Of a stretch of DNA of 64,000 bases, positions 44,247 through 54,616 are shown piece after piece. Each line of letters opens with the position of its first letter. Position 1 is the stretch's first letter. The notes beneath the pieces were generated by a model. The model was not told the DNA's origin and did no database searches. It saw only the letters and a program-made list of their open reading frames with translations. Position numbers and translations under genes: made by a program. The stretch covers positions 744,001 through 808,000 of the forward strand of contig CP081102.1 in NCBI GenBank assembly GCA_025141835.1, read 5' to 3'. The stretch comes from Rhodobacteraceae bacterium M385 (GTDB lineage: Bacteria > Pseudomonadota > Alphaproteobacteria > Rhodobacterales > Rhodobacteraceae).

Positions 44247-44931
44247 GACGCCTCGCGTTTGTAAACATTTGTGGAATGGATATGGGGTCTTGCGGCGGTG
44301 GGGCAAGGTCGCCGTCGTCGCGTTGATCGCCACGCCTGTTGCGGCTGACACGACCACGATCCTCGCTTTGGGCGATAGTTTGACGGCGGGCTACGGCTTG
44401 CGGCAGTCCGACGGTTTGGTGCCGCAGTTGCAGGAATGGCTGGTTGGGCGTGGCCAAGACGTCACGCTGATCAATGCAGGCGTCTCGGGCGATACGACCG
44501 CCGGTGGCTTGGCCCGGCTGGAATGGAGCCTGACGCCCGAGGTGGATGCAATCATCGTGGCATTGGGCGGCAACGACTTTCTGCGCGGCATTGACCCGGC
44601 GGTCAGTCGGGCGAACCTTGCGGGCATCCTGCAAATTGCCGCCGCCGCAGAGCTAGAGGTTTTGTTGGTCGGCATTGTCGCTTCCGGCAACTACGGCCCA
44701 GACTTTCAGAGAGACTTCAACGCCATGTATCCCGCGCTTTCGCAAGAGTTCAGCACCCTTCTGGCCCGTGACTTCTTTGACGGCTTCCGGGCGCCGGTCG
44801 CGGCGGGCGCGTCCGTGTCCGATTTCATGCAGCGCGATGGAATTCATCCCAACCCCGCAGGTGTTGCGCTGATTGTAGAGGAGCTCGGCCCGCAGGTTGA
44901 GGCGCTGATCGCCCGCGCCGCCGTGCCCTAG
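44245..44931 (+). CDS. tesA: Arylesterase/thioesterase I, GDSL family (TesA)
   Basis: A 228-residue SGNH hydrolase with a signal peptide (KVAVVALIATPVAAD). The four blocks are present: GDSLTAGYG (catalytic Ser), GVSGDTTAGG, GGNDFLRG and DGIHPNPAG (Asp-x2-His). It is a periplasmic lipase/thioesterase/arylesterase of broad specificity, as in E. coli TesA. The ATG at 44245 shares two bases with the ybbA ATG on the other strand; internal TTG starts would leave a short intergenic space. Confidence 0.88.
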   Translation: MTPRVCKHLWNGYGVLRRWGKVAVVALIATPVAADTTTILALGDSLTAGYGLRQSDGLVPQLQEWLVGRGQDVTLINAGVSGDTTAGGLARLEWSLTPEVDAIIVALGGNDFLRGIDPAVSRANLAGILQIAAAAELEVLLVGIVASGNYGPDFQRDFNAMYPALSQEFSTLLARDFFDGFRAPVAAGASVSDFMQRDGIHPNPAGVALIVEELGPQVEALIARAAVP

Positions 44932-44952
44932 CCTTGCCGAATTCGCGCAAAA

Positions 44953-44981
44953 ACGAGCGTAAAAATTGACAAAACGAACAT
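44953..44981. promoter_or_regulatory. Possible GlpR-type half-sites upstream of glpD
   Basis: ACGAGCGT (44953-44960) and ACGAACAT (44974-44981) are direct repeats 21 bases apart, two helical turns. The second matches the right half of the E. coli GlpR operator. No glpR gene is in the window, so assignment is tentative. Confidence 0.3.
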
Positions 44982-45039
44982 GGGGTGAAAAGAGGCTTTC
45001 AGCCTGACAACGACGGCCAGTAGCCCAAGGAAACCGCAC

Positions 45040-46602
45040 ATGGATGAGCCATACGACCTTTTTGTCATCGGAGGCGGCATTAACGGCTGCGGCATTGCAC
45101 GCGATGCTGTTGGGCGCGGGATGAGCGTTTGTTTGGCCGAGATGGAAGACCTTGCAGGCGCGACCTCTAGCGCCTCGACCAAGCTGTTCCACGGCGGATT
45201 GCGGTATCTTGAGTATTTTGAGTTCAAGCTGGTGCGCCACGCGCTGGAAGAACGCGAAACGCTGTTGCGGGCGATGCCCCATATCAGCTGGCCAATGCGA
45301 TTTGTTTTGCCGCTGTCCAAGGACATGCGCTTCGATAATTCGACACCGACCTCAAAACTTCTGGGGACAGTCATGCCTTGGATGCGGGGACGGCGGCCCA
45401 ATTGGCTGATCCGTTTGGGGTTGTTCATGTATGACCATCTGGGCGGGCGTAAAATCTTGCCCGCCACGGCTAGCGTCAGCCTTGATGGCACCGCGGAAGG
45501 GGCGCCGCTGCAAGACCGCTTTACCAAGGCGTATGAGTATTCCGATTGCTGGGTCGAAGATGCCCGCCTTGTGGTTTTGAACGCCCGTGACGCCGCCGCG
45601 CGGGGCGCACGGGTGATGGTGCGGACCGAAGTGACCTCGGCCACCCGCGAGGACGGGGTTTGGCGGATCGAGGTGACCGGCGAAAACGGTGCAGAGGTGC
45701 TTTATGCACGCGCTTTGGTCAATGCCGGTGGGCCTTGGGTGGCTGATATCGTGCGCAACGTGGCACGGCAAAACTCTACGGAAGGGGTGCGGCTGGTGCG
45801 CGGCTCTCACATCGTGACGCGCAGGCTTTATGACCACGACAAGTGCTATTTCTTCCAAGGCACCGATGGGCGGATCATTTTCTCGATCCCTTATGAGACG
45901 GATTACACCCTGATCGGCACCACCGATGCCGAACATAACGACGACCCGCGCCGCGCAGAATGTAGCCCGCAGGAACGTGATTATTTGCTGGCTTTCGCCA
46001 ACGAATATTTCAAGGAAACGCTCACCGCAGAGGACGTTGTTTGGACCTATTCCGGCGTGCGCCCCCTTTACGATGACGGGGCGAAATCCGCCACGGCGGC
46101 TACGCGCGATTACGTCTTGTCGTTGGATGACGCAGGCGCGCCGATGCTCAACGTCTTTGGTGGCAAGATCACGACCTACCGAGTGCTGGCCCAGGATGCT
46201 TGGGCAAAGCTGGCGCCGCATTTCCCCGAGGCAACAGGGGATTGGACCGCCGGCGTGCCCTTGCCCGGAGGGGATTTCCCGGTGGACGGCGTAGACAGGC
46301 TGATTGCTGAATTGAAGTCGACCTATCCGTTCCTGACTGACCGATGGGCCAAGCGCCTGATCCGCGCCTATGGGACCGAGGGCGCAGACATTCTGGGGAC
46401 GGCCGCAACGCCTGATGACTTGGGGCAAGATTTCGGCGCTACGCTAACAGAGGCAGAAGTGCGCTGGCTGATGAGCCGTGAATATGCGCGCAAGGCCGCA
46501 GATGTGGTCTGGCGCCGCTCGAAACTTGGCCTCAAACTGAGCACCGAGCAGATCGCCACGTTGGAGAGCTTTATGGCGACTGCAAGGGAGACACAGACAT
46601 GA
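45040..46602 (+). CDS. glpD: Glycerol-3-phosphate dehydrogenase, aerobic FAD type
   Basis: A 520-residue flavoprotein: [21 protein letters not shown] motif at the N-terminus, then [30 protein letters not shown] region near 340, and the C-terminal helical domain near [19 protein letters not shown]. It oxidises sn-glycerol-3-phosphate to dihydroxyacetone phosphate and feeds electrons to the quinone pool. The ribosome site AAGGAA precedes ATG 45040. It is the first gene of glpD-glpK-nitrilase. Confidence 0.95.
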   Translation: MDEPYDLFVIGGGINGCGIARDAVGRGMSVCLAEMEDLAGATSSASTKLFHGGLRYLEYFEFKLVRHALEERETLLRAMPHISWPMRFVLPLSKDMRFDNSTPTSKLLGTVMPWMRGRRPNWLIRLGLFMYDHLGGRKILPATASVSLDGTAEGAPLQDRFTKAYEYSDCWVEDARLVVLNARDAAARGARVMVRTEVTSATREDGVWRIEVTGENGAEVLYARALVNAGGPWVADIVRNVARQNSTEGVRLVRGSHIVTRRLYDHDKCYFFQGTDGRIIFSIPYETDYTLIGTTDAEHNDDPRRAECSPQERDYLLAFANEYFKETLTAEDVVWTYSGVRPLYDDGAKSATAATRDYVLSLDDAGAPMLNVFGGKITTYRVLAQDAWAKLAPHFPEATGDWTAGVPLPGGDFPVDGVDRLIAELKSTYPFLTDRWAKRLIRAYGTEGADILGTAATPDDLGQDFGATLTEAEVRWLMSREYARKAADVVWRRSKLGLKLSTEQIATLESFMATARETQT

Positions 46603-48068
46603 CCCAGATCCTCGCCATTGACCAAGGCACAACCTCCACACGGGCGATTGTGTTTGACGCGGCGTTGCGGCCCAAGGCCAGCGCTCAGAAGGAATTCACG
46701 CAGCATTTCCCCTCGTCCGGATGGGTCGAGCATGATCCAGCGGAAATCTGGGAAACGGTGCTGGAAACCTGTAAAGGCGCGTTGGAACAAGGTGGCGCGG
46801 TGACCGCGATTGGTATCACCAACCAGCGCGAAACGGTCGTCGTCTGGGATCGCGAAACCGGAGAGCCGGTTTACAACGCCATCGTCTGGCAAGATCGCCG
46901 CACGGCCAAATTCTGCGCCGATCTGAAGGCCGCTGGCCACGAGGAAATGGTGCGCGACAAGACGGGCCTGTTGCTGGACCCCTATTTCAGCGGCACGAAA
47001 CTGGCTTGGCTTCTGGATAACGTGGACGGCGTGCGTGCGCGGGCCGAGTCCGGGAAGTTGGCTTTCGGCACCATGGACAGCTTCCTGATCTGGCGCATGA
47101 CCGATGGCAAACGCCACGTCACGGATGCGACCAACGCCGCGCGGACCTTGCTTTACAACATCGCCGAGGGGCGGTGGGATGATGAGATTTTGGACCTGCT
47201 CAACATTCCCGCCAATTTGCTGCCCGAGGTGTTGGATTGCGGCGCGGATTTTGGCGAGACATCGCTGTTTGGCGCGCCTCTGCCGATCCTTGGTGTGGCG
47301 GGCGACCAACAGGCCGCCACCGTGGGGCAGGCGTGTTTTGCGCCTGGCATGCTGAAATCCACCTATGGGACGGGCTGTTTTGCGCTGTTGAACACCGGCG
47401 ACACGCTGGTGAAGTCGCAAAACCGCATGTTGGGGACCATTGCCTACCAGTTCGACGGCAAGCCGACCTATGCGTTGGAGGGCTCTATCTTCATTGCGGG
47501 CGCGGTGGTGCAATGGTTGCGCGACGGGCTGAAGATCATTGACGATGCCTCCCAAAGTGCGGGGCTGGCCGAGGCAGCGGACCCGACCCAAACGCTCTAT
47601 ATGGTGCCGGCCTTCACCGGGCTCGGTGCGCCCTATTGGGACCCGGACGCGCGGGGGGCGATCTTTGGGCTGACCCGTAATTCTGGCCCGGCGGAATTTG
47701 CGCGGGCAGCGTTGGAAAGTGTCGGCTTCCAGACTCGTGATTTGTTGGAAGCTATGGCGGCGGACTATCCCGGCGACACCCGTAACGTGCGCGTCGATGG
47801 CGGCATGACCGCGTCGGATTGGACGATGCAATTCCTATCAGACATCCTTGGTGCCCCTGTGGATCGGCCGGAAGTCTTGGAAACAACGGCAGTGGGGGCC
47901 GCATGGATCGCGGGCCAGAGGGCTGGGATTTATGCCGACCAAGATGGGTTCGCCGAGGCTTGGGCCTTGGACAAGACGTTCACCCCAACCATGGATACGG
48001 CCACTAGGGACGCGCGATATGCGGGGTGGAAGGATGCCATTGCGCGGACGTTGACCGACAATGGATAA
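46599..48068 (+). CDS. glpK: Glycerol kinase
   Basis: A 489-residue FGGY kinase: [15 protein letters not shown] phosphate-1 loop, [24 protein letters not shown], and [17 protein letters not shown] near the C-terminus. It phosphorylates glycerol to glycerol-3-phosphate, the substrate of GlpD. The start overlaps the glpD stop (ATGA). The facilitator or transporter for glycerol is not in the window. Confidence 0.96.
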   Translation: MTQILAIDQGTTSTRAIVFDAALRPKASAQKEFTQHFPSSGWVEHDPAEIWETVLETCKGALEQGGAVTAIGITNQRETVVVWDRETGEPVYNAIVWQDRRTAKFCADLKAAGHEEMVRDKTGLLLDPYFSGTKLAWLLDNVDGVRARAESGKLAFGTMDSFLIWRMTDGKRHVTDATNAARTLLYNIAEGRWDDEILDLLNIPANLLPEVLDCGADFGETSLFGAPLPILGVAGDQQAATVGQACFAPGMLKSTYGTGCFALLNTGDTLVKSQNRMLGTIAYQFDGKPTYALEGSIFIAGAVVQWLRDGLKIIDDASQSAGLAEAADPTQTLYMVPAFTGLGAPYWDPDARGAIFGLTRNSGPAEFARAALESVGFQTRDLLEAMAADYPGDTRNVRVDGGMTASDWTMQFLSDILGAPVDRPEVLETTAVGAAWIAGQRAGIYADQDGFAEAWALDKTFTPTMDTATRDARYAGWKDAIARTLTDNG

Positions 48069-48894
48069 GCCGCTGCGCCTTGCCATCGGGCAGATGTGTT
48101 CGGCTGATAGCCACGTTGCCAATATCGCCACGGTCAGCGCCTTGGCCGCCAATGCCGCCGGGCAGGGGGCCAAAGTGCTGGCCCTGCCCGAAGTAGCCGG
48201 GCTGATGAACGCCAACCGCAAAGTGGCGCTGACGCAGGTGGTACAGGCGGCGGATGATCCATTCGTAGCGGCTTGCCAAGAGCTTGCCGCGAAACACGGG
48301 CTTTGGATTCACAATGGTTCCACCCCCGTTCTCGCCCCCGATGGAAGGTTCTTGAACCATACCACGTTGATCGACGACCAAGGGGCGATCCGGGCCGAAT
48401 ACGATAAGGTCCACCTGTTTGATGTGCAGATCGAGGGGCAGGCCCCGATCGGTGAATCCAAACGCTACGCCCCCGGTGACGCGCTGGTAATGGCCGATAC
48501 GCCTTGGGGCGGGTTTGGCCTGACGATCTGTTATGATCTACGGTTCCCCTATCTTTACAGAGCGTTGGGGCAGGCGGGGGCCTCGGTCATTTTCATCCCT
48601 TCGGCCTTCACCGTCACCACGGGGCGGGCCCATTGGGAGACCTTGCTGCGCGCGCGCGCCATTGAAACGGGTGCTTTCGTGATTGCAGCGGCGCAATCGG
48701 GTACCCACACGGACGGGCGCGAAACCTATGGCCATTCACTCGCCGTAGACCCTTGGGGCCGTGTGTTGGCGGACATGGGGGAGGGGGCGCCGAAGATGGC
48801 GTTGGTGGATTTGGACCTATCACTGGTCGAGAAAGCGCGGGCGCAGATCCCGGCGCTGCAAACGGGCAGGGACGTGACCCTGCGCCGGGTTTAA
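48061..48894 (+). CDS. Carbon-nitrogen hydrolase (Nit1/omega-amidase type)
   Basis: A 277-residue nitrilase-superfamily amidase with the Glu-Lys-Cys triad: Glu in LALPEVAG, Lys in EYDKVHLFD and Cys in [10 protein letters not shown]. The [10 protein letters not shown] context is typical of the Nit1/NIT2 branch, whose members act on deaminated glutathione or on omega-amides. It overlaps the glpK end by eight bases, so it is co-transcribed with glycerol genes, although its role there is unclear. Its stop overlaps the stop of the convergent RTX gene. Confidence 0.88.
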   Translation: MDKPLRLAIGQMCSADSHVANIATVSALAANAAGQGAKVLALPEVAGLMNANRKVALTQVVQAADDPFVAACQELAAKHGLWIHNGSTPVLAPDGRFLNHTTLIDDQGAIRAEYDKVHLFDVQIEGQAPIGESKRYAPGDALVMADTPWGGFGLTICYDLRFPYLYRALGQAGASVIFIPSAFTVTTGRAHWETLLRARAIETGAFVIAAAQSGTHTDGRETYGHSLAVDPWGRVLADMGEGAPKMALVDLDLSLVEKARAQIPALQTGRDVTLRRV

Positions 48895-51800
48895 AGGGTC
48901 AGAAGCTGCGCCTCGTGGGCCTTCAGGCTCAACCGGGCTGAGACATAGTTTTCGCGGCCTTTCTCGGTCGCCAATTCTGGGAAAACATGCAGCAAATCGC
49001 CGAAAATCTCGCGAGCTTCCTGGTTTTGCACCATGTCGCCGGGTTGAAAGCTTTCGGTCCAGGCGTCATCCACACAGATCACCTCATGGGCGTCACACAT
49101 GACGTGGATATAGGTCACCCTTTCGCAGGTCGTCACAACGTCAACGCCCGGAAGGTGCAGCAGATGTTTGGCGCGGACCAAGACCTGATCGTGGCCAAAC
49201 AGCAACTCGGCCTGAACGCCTTCGATCAGCATCCGATGTTGGGGAGAGACCTCCATATCCCGGTTCGGCACACCTGCGCCTAAAGCCCCCTTGCGGATGC
49301 GGATGGGGCGCAGATGCGGGGCTTTGGCCAGATCCACTTGGGTCAGAGTTTTGGTGCCAATCCAGCGGATGGATTGCAGACCGTTGTCGCGTGTCTGGAT
49401 CAGGTCGCCGACGCGAAGCTGTTCGACCTTGAATGTGCCCCGCTCAGTCGCGACACGGCTGCCGGGGGTGAAACAGGGAATGATTGTCTCGATGTTGGAG
49501 AACGTCAGCGTGGTGCCATCGCTGAACAGGACCGAGCCGTTTTCAGGGTTGCCGCTATCATAGGTGATGACCGCGTCTTCGTCGCCCAGATAGAGCGTAT
49601 CGTTGTCGTCGCCGCCTTCGCCGCCGTCGATCACATCGCCCGAGCCGCCGAAAATCCAGTCGGCGTCGTCGCCCCCCGATAGCGTGTCGCTGCCTTCGCC
49701 ACCCTCTAGGCTGTCTTGTCCCGCGCCGCCGTCCAGAACGTCGTCGCCTGCGCCACCGTACAGCGTGTCGTTCCCGGTGCCGCCGGACAGGCTGTCGTTG
49801 CCTTCTTCACCGTAGATGGAGTCGTTGCCAGCCCCGCCCTCGATGGTGTCGTCGTTATTCACGCCGATGAAGTCCGTCGGGTCGATTGACGTGTCGTTGG
49901 TGGATACAACCGCGAAGTTGTCCAACGCATAGGTTTCATCGGTGGCTTCTTGGTTCAGGGTTGAACCGAAGCCGAGATCCAGCGTTTCCGGGGCGTCCTG
50001 AACCTCGATCCGGACGCGGAACGACTGGTCGGTGGTGTAGCTTTGACCGCTCCAATACCCGTCTTGCGCGGCATTCCCAAGCGATGTCAGCGAGACGTTG
50101 TAGGTGACGCCATCAATGACAATTGTATTGCTTTCGCCAACGGCGGTGTTGGGGTTGAAGGTCTGGCTGAAGATCTCTTGGCCATTGGCGAAGATCTGAA
50201 AGTCTTCGCTGTCCCAACTGTCGATCCGGTGAAAATCAAACTCGATCACAGCGTCGTCGTAGGCGGGGTCAAAGGTAAGCGTGCGCTCAACTTCTACGTC
50301 CGTGTCGGAGGCGGTGCCTTCAATGGGCCCCAGAACCGAGCCGTAGTAAGCATCGGTATTATCCGTGGGGGCCGTGCCCCAGCCGCCGTCGTTGCCGTTG
50401 TCGAAATCATCGGCATAGATCAACGTGCCATTGGCGGGCGTGCTGGTGCCGCCGTCGCCATAAAGCGCGTCATCGCCTGAGCCGCCGACAATTCTATCGG
50501 CACCATCGTTACCGATCAGTGTTTGATCCGCGGCTGAAGCTCCGGCGTCGATTGTGTCGTCTTGAGCGGTGCCGTCCACCTGCTCGATATTGGTGAATTC
50601 CACACTGTCCGCAGAGCCAGTGTCGGACACATTGCCTTGCTCGTCGCCATCAAAGACCACGTCAATGCCGGTGCTCATGGCGCTGAAATCTAGGGTGTCG
50701 AGGTCATCTCCGTCCTCTCCGCCATCCACGGTGTCGGTACCAAAACCGTCCGAAAACTGGAAAACGTCCTGCTCAGCACCGCCGCTCAGGCTGTCATTGC
50801 CCGCGCCGCCGTCGATGGTGTCGTTCCCAAAGTCGCCGGATATCGTATCGTCGCCCAGACCGCCCATAAGGCTGTCGGCACCAGAGCTGTTGAAAACAAG
50901 GGTAGAGCCATCGGCGGGCGCTTCATAGACCTGAAGGATATCGCCGTTGGTCGGGTCCAGTAGCAGCCAGTTGGTTTGCGTGGTCGAGGGCGCAGTAAAG
51001 CTATTGCCCGCGGGGATCGTGATGACAGAAACGACCGCGCCGGTGTCATCGACCTGCGCCAGTTCCACTGCATAGGGGCTGTCGTTCTGGAACGTGGCAG
51101 TGGTCGCCGTGCCGCCTGTGCCCGAGGGGATATCGGCGGGGTCTACGGCCAGTTGGTCGCCAAAAATAATGTCATCGCCCGCGCCGCCATCGATGGTGTC
51201 GCCACCTTGGCCGCCATGCAGAACGTCGTCATCCGTCTCGGTCGCGGTGTAGTGCACATCCGTGAGATAGGCGACTTGGCCGCCGGTGCTGCCGTTTTCG
51301 TAGATAATCTCAAAGCTGGTAATAGGCCCGGCAATTTCCACAAGAACCGAACCGGCTTGCTCGTTCGGGTTGTCGGTGCCGGCCCCGGTCACGGTCTGGC
51401 CAGAAACCACGTCCGCCGCGGATTCCGAGGTCAGCGTAACGGGAACAAGGTTGCCGTCCGCGTCATAGGCGTTGACGGTCAGGATATCTTCCCAAGAGCC
51501 CGCATCGACGTCGTTTAGCCGGAAAGACACATCCGTCAGTGGCACGTCAGAGGCGAAGTCTACGGTCGCCACGTCAGGCCCGCCGCTTCCTGATAGCGCG
51601 AGGCCGGAATTTGCGTCGAAGGGCTCTCCGCCTTCCACATACTGCGTGGCGCCCGTTGTGGTGGCTTGGGTCAGGGCACCGTCGTTGGTGATATTGACCG
51701 TGATATTGGCAATGCCCGTGTCCTGCGTGACCCCGCCTGTGACATCGGTGCCGGTGCCTTCTGCGATCCAGCTAAAGCTCTCATCGGCGGAATTCAGTGG

Positions 51801-53387
51801 GCCGCTTGGGCCGCCTTGTACGCTATCGTCGCCTTCACCGGCATAAACGGTGTCATTCCCAAGACCCGCTTCAATCGCGTCTTGGTCGCCCGTGGTGCCA
51901 AGGGTGCCGTCGTTGTTGTCGACCTTCTCAAGGTTGGTGTCCGAGTAAGAGCTGTCGATGACATCATCGCCTTGGGTGCCTTGAACGATGCCGTCAGGGC
52001 CACCGTTGACCACAAGGGTTTCGATGCCCGTGAAGGTCGCGGTGGAACCGTCGTTGAAGTAGACCGTGCCGTTTTCGGGGTTGAGCGTGTCAAAGACGAC
52101 CTCGGCCACGTCATCCACGATGAGTTGGTCATTGGTGTCTGTGCCGCCTTCGCCGCCGATGACGACATCGCCGCTGCCTGCGGTGATGATATCGTTGCCG
52201 TTGCCGCCATCCAGCGTGTCAGCACCTTCGCCACCGGTCAAAACGTCCGAGCCGCTGCCGCCCAATAAGCTATCGTCGCCGTCGCCGCCGGTTAACGTGT
52301 CGTTCCCGGCACCACCGTCTAGCGTGTCGTTGCCTGCGCCGCCGTCCAGAATGTCCCTGCCTGCGCCGCCATTGAGGTTGTCTTGCCCCGCTCCGCCGTC
52401 CAGCGTGTCGTTACCATCGCCCCCCAAAAGCGTGTCGTTGCCTGCGGTCCCGGATAGCTGGTCGTTGCCCGTGCCGCCATCAAGGCTGTCTTGCCCCTCG
52501 CCGCCGTTCAGCGTGTCATTGCCGCTTCCGCCTAGAAGTGTGTCGTTGCCGGTGTCGCCCTCCAGCACATCGTTATCGGCGCCACCATCCAGAAGGTCGT
52601 CGCCGAAGCCGCCGGTGATTGTGTCGTTGCCCGCATTCCCTGAAAGCACGTCGTCATCGGTGGGAACCGCATCAAATTGAATGTCGCCCACAAGGCCCAA
52701 TTGGGCGCTTGTGCCGAGATTGGAGTAGATGATTTCAATACTGGCAACAGGCCCTGCAATTTCTACAAGGACCGAGCCTTCGGGGTCGCTGTAACCCGTC
52801 GCGCCGGGGCCTGCCGTCACGGTATTGCCGTCCACCGTGTCGCCGCCCGAAGCGGTCAGGACGACCGGGATCGGGTTGCCAGCGGCGTCATAGGCATTGA
52901 TGGTAAATACATCCTGCCAGCCGGCTTGGTCGATGTCGTGCAGACGGAAGGAGACGTTTTCGACCTCATCGGCAAAGCCCGAACCGCCCACAGACGAGAA
53001 GTTCAGACCAACGGTCCAGACATCGGCACTGCCGTCGCCACGGATGGCAAGGTTGGAGTTGGCGTTGAAGGTTTCGCCGCTGCCCACGTAGGTTGGGTCC
53101 GTTTCGACCTGTGCTGTGGTGCCGCCGCCGTCGTTGGTGAAGCTTACGCCGACGTTGATGCCGCCGGTGTTCTGAGTGAAGCCGCCGGCAAGGTTTGTGC
53201 CGTCGCCGCCTTGGGCGTTCCAATTCAGGTCAAGGGCTGTGGGAGCAAGGGAAGCAGCACCGCCGTCGATGACATCATCGCCGCCGCCGCCAGAAATGGT
53301 GTCGTTGCCGGCAAAGCCTGTGATCTCATCATCACCGCTTGTGCCGTTCAGATTGTTGTCTGAGCCGTTGCCGTTAATCGTCGCCAT
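48891..53387 (-). CDS. RTX calcium-binding protein with internal duplication and C-terminal Hint domain
   Basis: A 1498-residue, very acidic protein rich in Gly, Asp and Asn. Blocks of GGxGNDxLxGG nonapeptides lie near residues 5-45, 250-420, 500-530, 725-745, 860-985 and 1160-1270. Two similar domains of about 190 residues (about 47-247 and 535-720) share FRL-D-ID/VD and EIAGP motifs and a closing TDDDVL. A distinct lectin-like domain lies at about 987-1160. The block NPENG-V-F-DG-T occurs twice. The last 195 residues, from [13 protein letters not shown], form a Hint domain. Such proteins are secreted by type I systems and bind calcium; no such system is nearby. Confidence 0.9.
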   Translation of the reverse strand: MATINGNGSDNNLNGTSGDDEITGFAGNDTISGGGGDDVIDGGAASLAPTALDLNWNAQGGDGTNLAGGFTQNTGGINVGVSFTNDGGGTTAQVETDPTYVGSGETFNANSNLAIRGDGSADVWTVGLNFSSVGGSGFADEVENVSFRLHDIDQAGWQDVFTINAYDAAGNPIPVVLTASGGDTVDGNTVTAGPGATGYSDPEGSVLVEIAGPVASIEIIYSNLGTSAQLGLVGDIQFDAVPTDDDVLSGNAGNDTITGGFGDDLLDGGADNDVLEGDTGNDTLLGGSGNDTLNGGEGQDSLDGGTGNDQLSGTAGNDTLLGGDGNDTLDGGAGQDNLNGGAGRDILDGGAGNDTLDGGAGNDTLTGGDGDDSLLGGSGSDVLTGGEGADTLDGGNGNDIITAGSGDVVIGGEGGTDTNDQLIVDDVAEVVFDTLNPENGTVYFNDGSTATFTGIETLVVNGGPDGIVQGTQGDDVIDSSYSDTNLEKVDNNDGTLGTTGDQDAIEAGLGNDTVYAGEGDDSVQGGPSGPLNSADESFSWIAEGTGTDVTGGVTQDTGIANITVNITNDGALTQATTTGATQYVEGGEPFDANSGLALSGSGGPDVATVDFASDVPLTDVSFRLNDVDAGSWEDILTVNAYDADGNLVPVTLTSESAADVVSGQTVTGAGTDNPNEQAGSVLVEIAGPITSFEIIYENGSTGGQVAYLTDVHYTATETDDDVLHGGQGGDTIDGGAGDDIIFGDQLAVDPADIPSGTGGTATTATFQNDSPYAVELAQVDDTGAVVSVITIPAGNSFTAPSTTQTNWLLLDPTNGDILQVYEAPADGSTLVFNSSGADSLMGGLGDDTISGDFGNDTIDGGAGNDSLSGGAEQDVFQFSDGFGTDTVDGGEDGDDLDTLDFSAMSTGIDVVFDGDEQGNVSDTGSADSVEFTNIEQVDGTAQDDTIDAGASAADQTLIGNDGADRIVGGSGDDALYGDGGTSTPANGTLIYADDFDNGNDGGWGTAPTDNTDAYYGSVLGPIEGTASDTDVEVERTLTFDPAYDDAVIEFDFHRIDSWDSEDFQIFANGQEIFSQTFNPNTAVGESNTIVIDGVTYNVSLTSLGNAAQDGYWSGQSYTTDQSFRVRIEVQDAPETLDLGFGSTLNQEATDETYALDNFAVVSTNDTSIDPTDFIGVNNDDTIEGGAGNDSIYGEEGNDSLSGGTGNDTLYGGAGDDVLDGGAGQDSLEGGEGSDTLSGGDDADWIFGGSGDVIDGGEGGDDNDTLYLGDEDAVITYDSGNPENGSVLFSDGTTLTFSNIETIIPCFTPGSRVATERGTFKVEQLRVGDLIQTRDNGLQSIRWIGTKTLTQVDLAKAPHLRPIRIRKGALGAGVPNRDMEVSPQHRMLIEGVQAELLFGHDQVLVRAKHLLHLPGVDVVTTCERVTYIHVMCDAHEVICVDDAWTESFQPGDMVQNQEAREIFGDLLHVFPELATEKGRENYVSARLSLKAHEAQLLTL

Positions 53388-53573
53388 GCCGTCCTGCTCG
53401 CTGTGTCTCGCCTTTGCGGCTGATTACTACGCATGCGTGAGAGGTAGGCGTTGGAGTTGTCGAAAGTTGGGCGCGGGCGGACGACAATGTGGCGATGGCG
53501 GGGCATTGGCAGCTGTATTTGCCTGACTTGGGGGCAGCTTTTGCACGGCGACACGACGTCTGGCGTTACAGGG

Positions 53574-53690
53574 GTGCCGTACTTCAAACTGTTGCGCTAT
53601 ACGTGGCTTTACTTGATCGCGTTGATCTCGATCTGGAACATCGTGGCGTTGGTGCGCGCGCTTTCAACCGCGCTGTTGCCGATCCTGTAA
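53574..53690 (+). CDS. Candidate small membrane protein just before the IclR gene
   Basis: A possible 38-residue peptide from GTG 53574, mostly one hydrophobic span (LLRYTWLYLIALISIWNIVA) followed by VRALSTALLPIL. Third positions of its codons are almost all G or C, as in real genes of this genome. Its stop TAA forms part of the TAAGGAG ribosome site of the IclR gene, an arrangement that couples translation. An in-frame ATG at 53487 would give 67 residues. The rest of the 53388-53700 gap holds no recognised gene. Confidence 0.35.
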   Translation: MPYFKLLRYTWLYLIALISIWNIVALVRALSTALLPIL

Positions 53691-53700
53691 GGAGACTTGG

Positions 53701-54477
53701 ATGGACGGAGAACGTCCTCGCGATTCGATACCGACGAACCTCCGGCTTTTGATGGTGCTGGAGGAAGTCGCACGCGTGGGCCTTCCGGTGACCCCGACGG
53801 AGGTGAATGCAAACCTTGATTTGCCCAAGCCGACGATCCACCGCCTTTTCGCCACGCTGGAAGACGAGGGTTTTTTGCAACGCGACATGGACGGGCGGAC
53901 CTATTCGCCCGGCCCCCGGATGCGGGTTCTTGCGGCCTCGACCCTGTCGTCGCTGCGTATCCGAACTGCGCGGCAGGCGATCCTGCGCCGCCTGAGCCGT
54001 GAGATCGGAGAGACCTGCAACATCGCCCTGCCGGACCGCGATTGCATGCTGTATCTGGAACGGGTCGAGACCGAATGGCCCCTGCGCATTCAATTGCCGC
54101 AAGGCACCCGCGTGCCGTTCCATGCGACAGCGTCTGGCAAGATGTACCTTAGCGCGCTCGCGCCCAATCATCTCAAGCGTTACATCAAGGCTGCAAGCCT
54201 GACCGAGCACACCGAAAATACGATCACCGACCCAGCCGCTCTGATGGCGGAATTGGACGAGGTGCGGCGCAATGGCTACGCGTTGGACCGGGAAGAGTTT
54301 ATGCCCGATATGGTCGCGCTCGCGGTGCCGATCATGGAGCCTAATGAGCGGTTGATGGCGACGCTGTCGTTCCACGCCCCAACGCAGCGTTTCGATGTGG
54401 CCCGTGCGATCACCTTTCTAGAGCCGCTGCGCGAAGCGGCAAAAGACCTGTCGCTGCTGACTTCGTCGGACGCGTAA
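53701..54477 (+). CDS. IclR-family transcriptional regulator
   Basis: A 258-residue IclR regulator. An N-terminal winged helix (VTPTEVNANLDLPKPTIHRLF and the DEGFLQRD wing) is followed by an effector-binding domain from about residue 85 (TARQAILRRLSREIGETCNI) to the C-terminal FEPLREAAKDL-like helix. The ribosome site AAGGAG lies seven bases before ATG 53701. It precedes the DMGDH-type gene on the same strand, 139 bases away, and probably regulates it. Confidence 0.9.
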   Translation: MDGERPRDSIPTNLRLLMVLEEVARVGLPVTPTEVNANLDLPKPTIHRLFATLEDEGFLQRDMDGRTYSPGPRMRVLAASTLSSLRIRTARQAILRRLSREIGETCNIALPDRDCMLYLERVETEWPLRIQLPQGTRVPFHATASGKMYLSALAPNHLKRYIKAASLTEHTENTITDPAALMAELDEVRRNGYALDREEFMPDMVALAVPIMEPNERLMATLSFHAPTQRFDVARAITFLEPLREAAKDLSLLTSSDA

Positions 54478-54616
54478 ACCGCTTCTTCCCCCAACCGTGT
54501 GCTGCAACTTTGCCCCCATGTCGCTTTTCTGCGGCTTTGGGTCGGATGGGATGGGCGTTTTTCGTAGCTATAGGGCAGGTATGGGGCGGAAAACTACTTC
54601 AGCTGGAGCGCCGCCC

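Noticed and set aside
48987..53363. Long open frames on the plus strand opposite the RTX gene, and the dense direct repeats as a possible CRISPR array or satellite
   Set aside because: Repetitive Gly/Asp-rich coding on the minus strand creates mirror frames and near-repeats of 27 bases. Spacing and content follow the nonapeptide codons, with no unique spacers.
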